Assembly (NCBI GenBank): GCA_027718005.1
Contig: JALLOP010000010.1
Location: forward strand, 1-23,641
Origin: Patescibacteria group bacterium AH-259-L07
Lineage (GTDB): Bacteria > Patescibacteriota > Patescibacteriia > UBA2591 > UBA6264
Reading direction: 5' to 3'
Length of the DNA stretch: 23,641 nucleotides
Shown here: piece after piece, positions 23,282 through 23,641 of the stretch
Numbering within the stretch: position 1 is the first letter of the stretch
Layout: each line of letters starts with the position of its first letter
Made by a program: the position numbers and the translations under genes
Notes under the pieces: model-generated
Databases searched by the model: none
Told to the model about the DNA's origin: nothing
The model's input: the letters and a program-made list of their open reading frames with translations, nothing else

Positions 23282-23641
23282 TTAAACTACTTGTTTAAGA
23301 TGGCATTCCTTGCATGCGATCTTTTTATACCGCAAGAGTTCACGATTATGTATAGCAATATCTTTGGAACAAAAATAACACGTGCCCATACCCTTATACA
23401 TTCGTAATAATTTTGTGGCTCTCTTCATTGTCCGAATATCTGGATAGTAACGCGGCAGTGGTATTGAATGTTTCTTTAAAAACGCAAGTTCATTCTGGGT
23501 CACGTTAAACAGTCTCCCTGTTTCCTGACATATCAAGGCCTGATTCACCACACTATCATCTACTTCTCCAATGTCATCCACCTCTTTTCTATATATAGGA
23601 ATATCTGACAGGGCAGGTTTTTCTAACTCCTCCCATAATCC
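23282..23641 (-). CDS. Zinc-ribbon/solenoid array protein, copy 15 (5' end beyond window)
   Basis: The frame is open to the right edge, so the 119 visible residues are the C-terminal part. An internal Met or Val start would be arbitrary. The visible part matches the region after SPFAYNET: GLWEELEKP, an acidic VDDIGEVDD stretch, then a third ribbon without ligands (CQETG, PRYYPDIR) and a plain fourth ribbon (CYFC ... CKEC) ending HLKQVV. Like copy 4 it lacks the CQCAG/HFH/HC segment, so these two represent the simpler C-terminal form, and like copy 11 it has lost ribbon 3. Function unknown. Confidence 0.82.
   Translation of the reverse strand, partial: GLWEELEKPALSDIPIYRKEVDDIGEVDDSVVNQALICQETGRLFNVTQNELAFLKKHSIPLPRYYPDIRTMKRATKLLRMYKGMGTCYFCSKDIAIHNRELLRYKKIACKECHLKQVV

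Noticed and set aside
1..23641. Alternative genetic code (UGA as Gly, as in some CPR lineages)
   Set aside because: Several genes end in TGA at the family C terminus, overlapping the next ATG, and no in-frame TGA interrupts a gene.

Overview
The window looks like a piece of a Patescibacteria/CPR genome (Parcubacteria-like). This is inferred from the AT-rich, densely packed, one-strand gene layout and from a cysteine-rich 'CQNC...CPEC...ILNKQYSKEEY' protein type that I associate with CPR genomes. TAA, TAG and TGA all end genes and TGA is not read through, so the code is standard. There is no tRNA, rRNA, transposase, integrase or CRISPR array. Nearly all coding is on the minus strand, so the operon reads right to left.

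Layout: thirteen tandem paralogues of one large zinc-ribbon protein (553-598 aa when complete) fill the window. The leftmost lacks about its last 22 residues beyond base 1, and the rightmost shows only its last 119 residues. The architecture is symmetrical: two zinc ribbons at the N terminus, two copies of an N/C/S-rich solenoid-like segment each closing on an FGCVGLRNK-x-Y-x-(I/L)-x-NK motif, and two zinc ribbons at the C terminus spaced like the first pair. No copy has a signal peptide or membrane segment, so they are probably cytoplasmic. Function is unknown.

The array is interrupted twice, at 12.75-13.51 kb and 18.72-19.61 kb, by the same kind of module: a DUF3800 gene on the minus strand, a small structured RNA with its own promoter on the plus strand running tail-to-tail into it, and TTATCCACA-type (DnaA-box-like) sites behind the RNA promoter. 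In the second module three of four such sites form perfect 14-bp tandem repeats.

The most unusual feature is at the gene junctions. Seven palindromes, most with CCCTC/GAGGG ends, lie inside or beside short leftover fragments of paralogue ends. C-terminal fragments (CYQ-x-EV(V/I)-stop) follow a hairpin directly upstream of the next gene, and N-terminal fragments (the codons for TK-x-C and QNC) flank a hairpin ahead of a complete gene. Two whole genes (7067-8860 and 10886-12682) each sit, hairpin on both sides, between the N-terminal and C-terminal stubs of an older paralogue. The array therefore appears to have been remodelled by hairpin-bounded gene replacement at two fixed sites. Long identical tracts between diverged paralogues also indicate gene conversion. 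No gene-free stretch exceeds 300 bases; the longest (18718-18960, 12683-12878, 10713-10885) are described as features.
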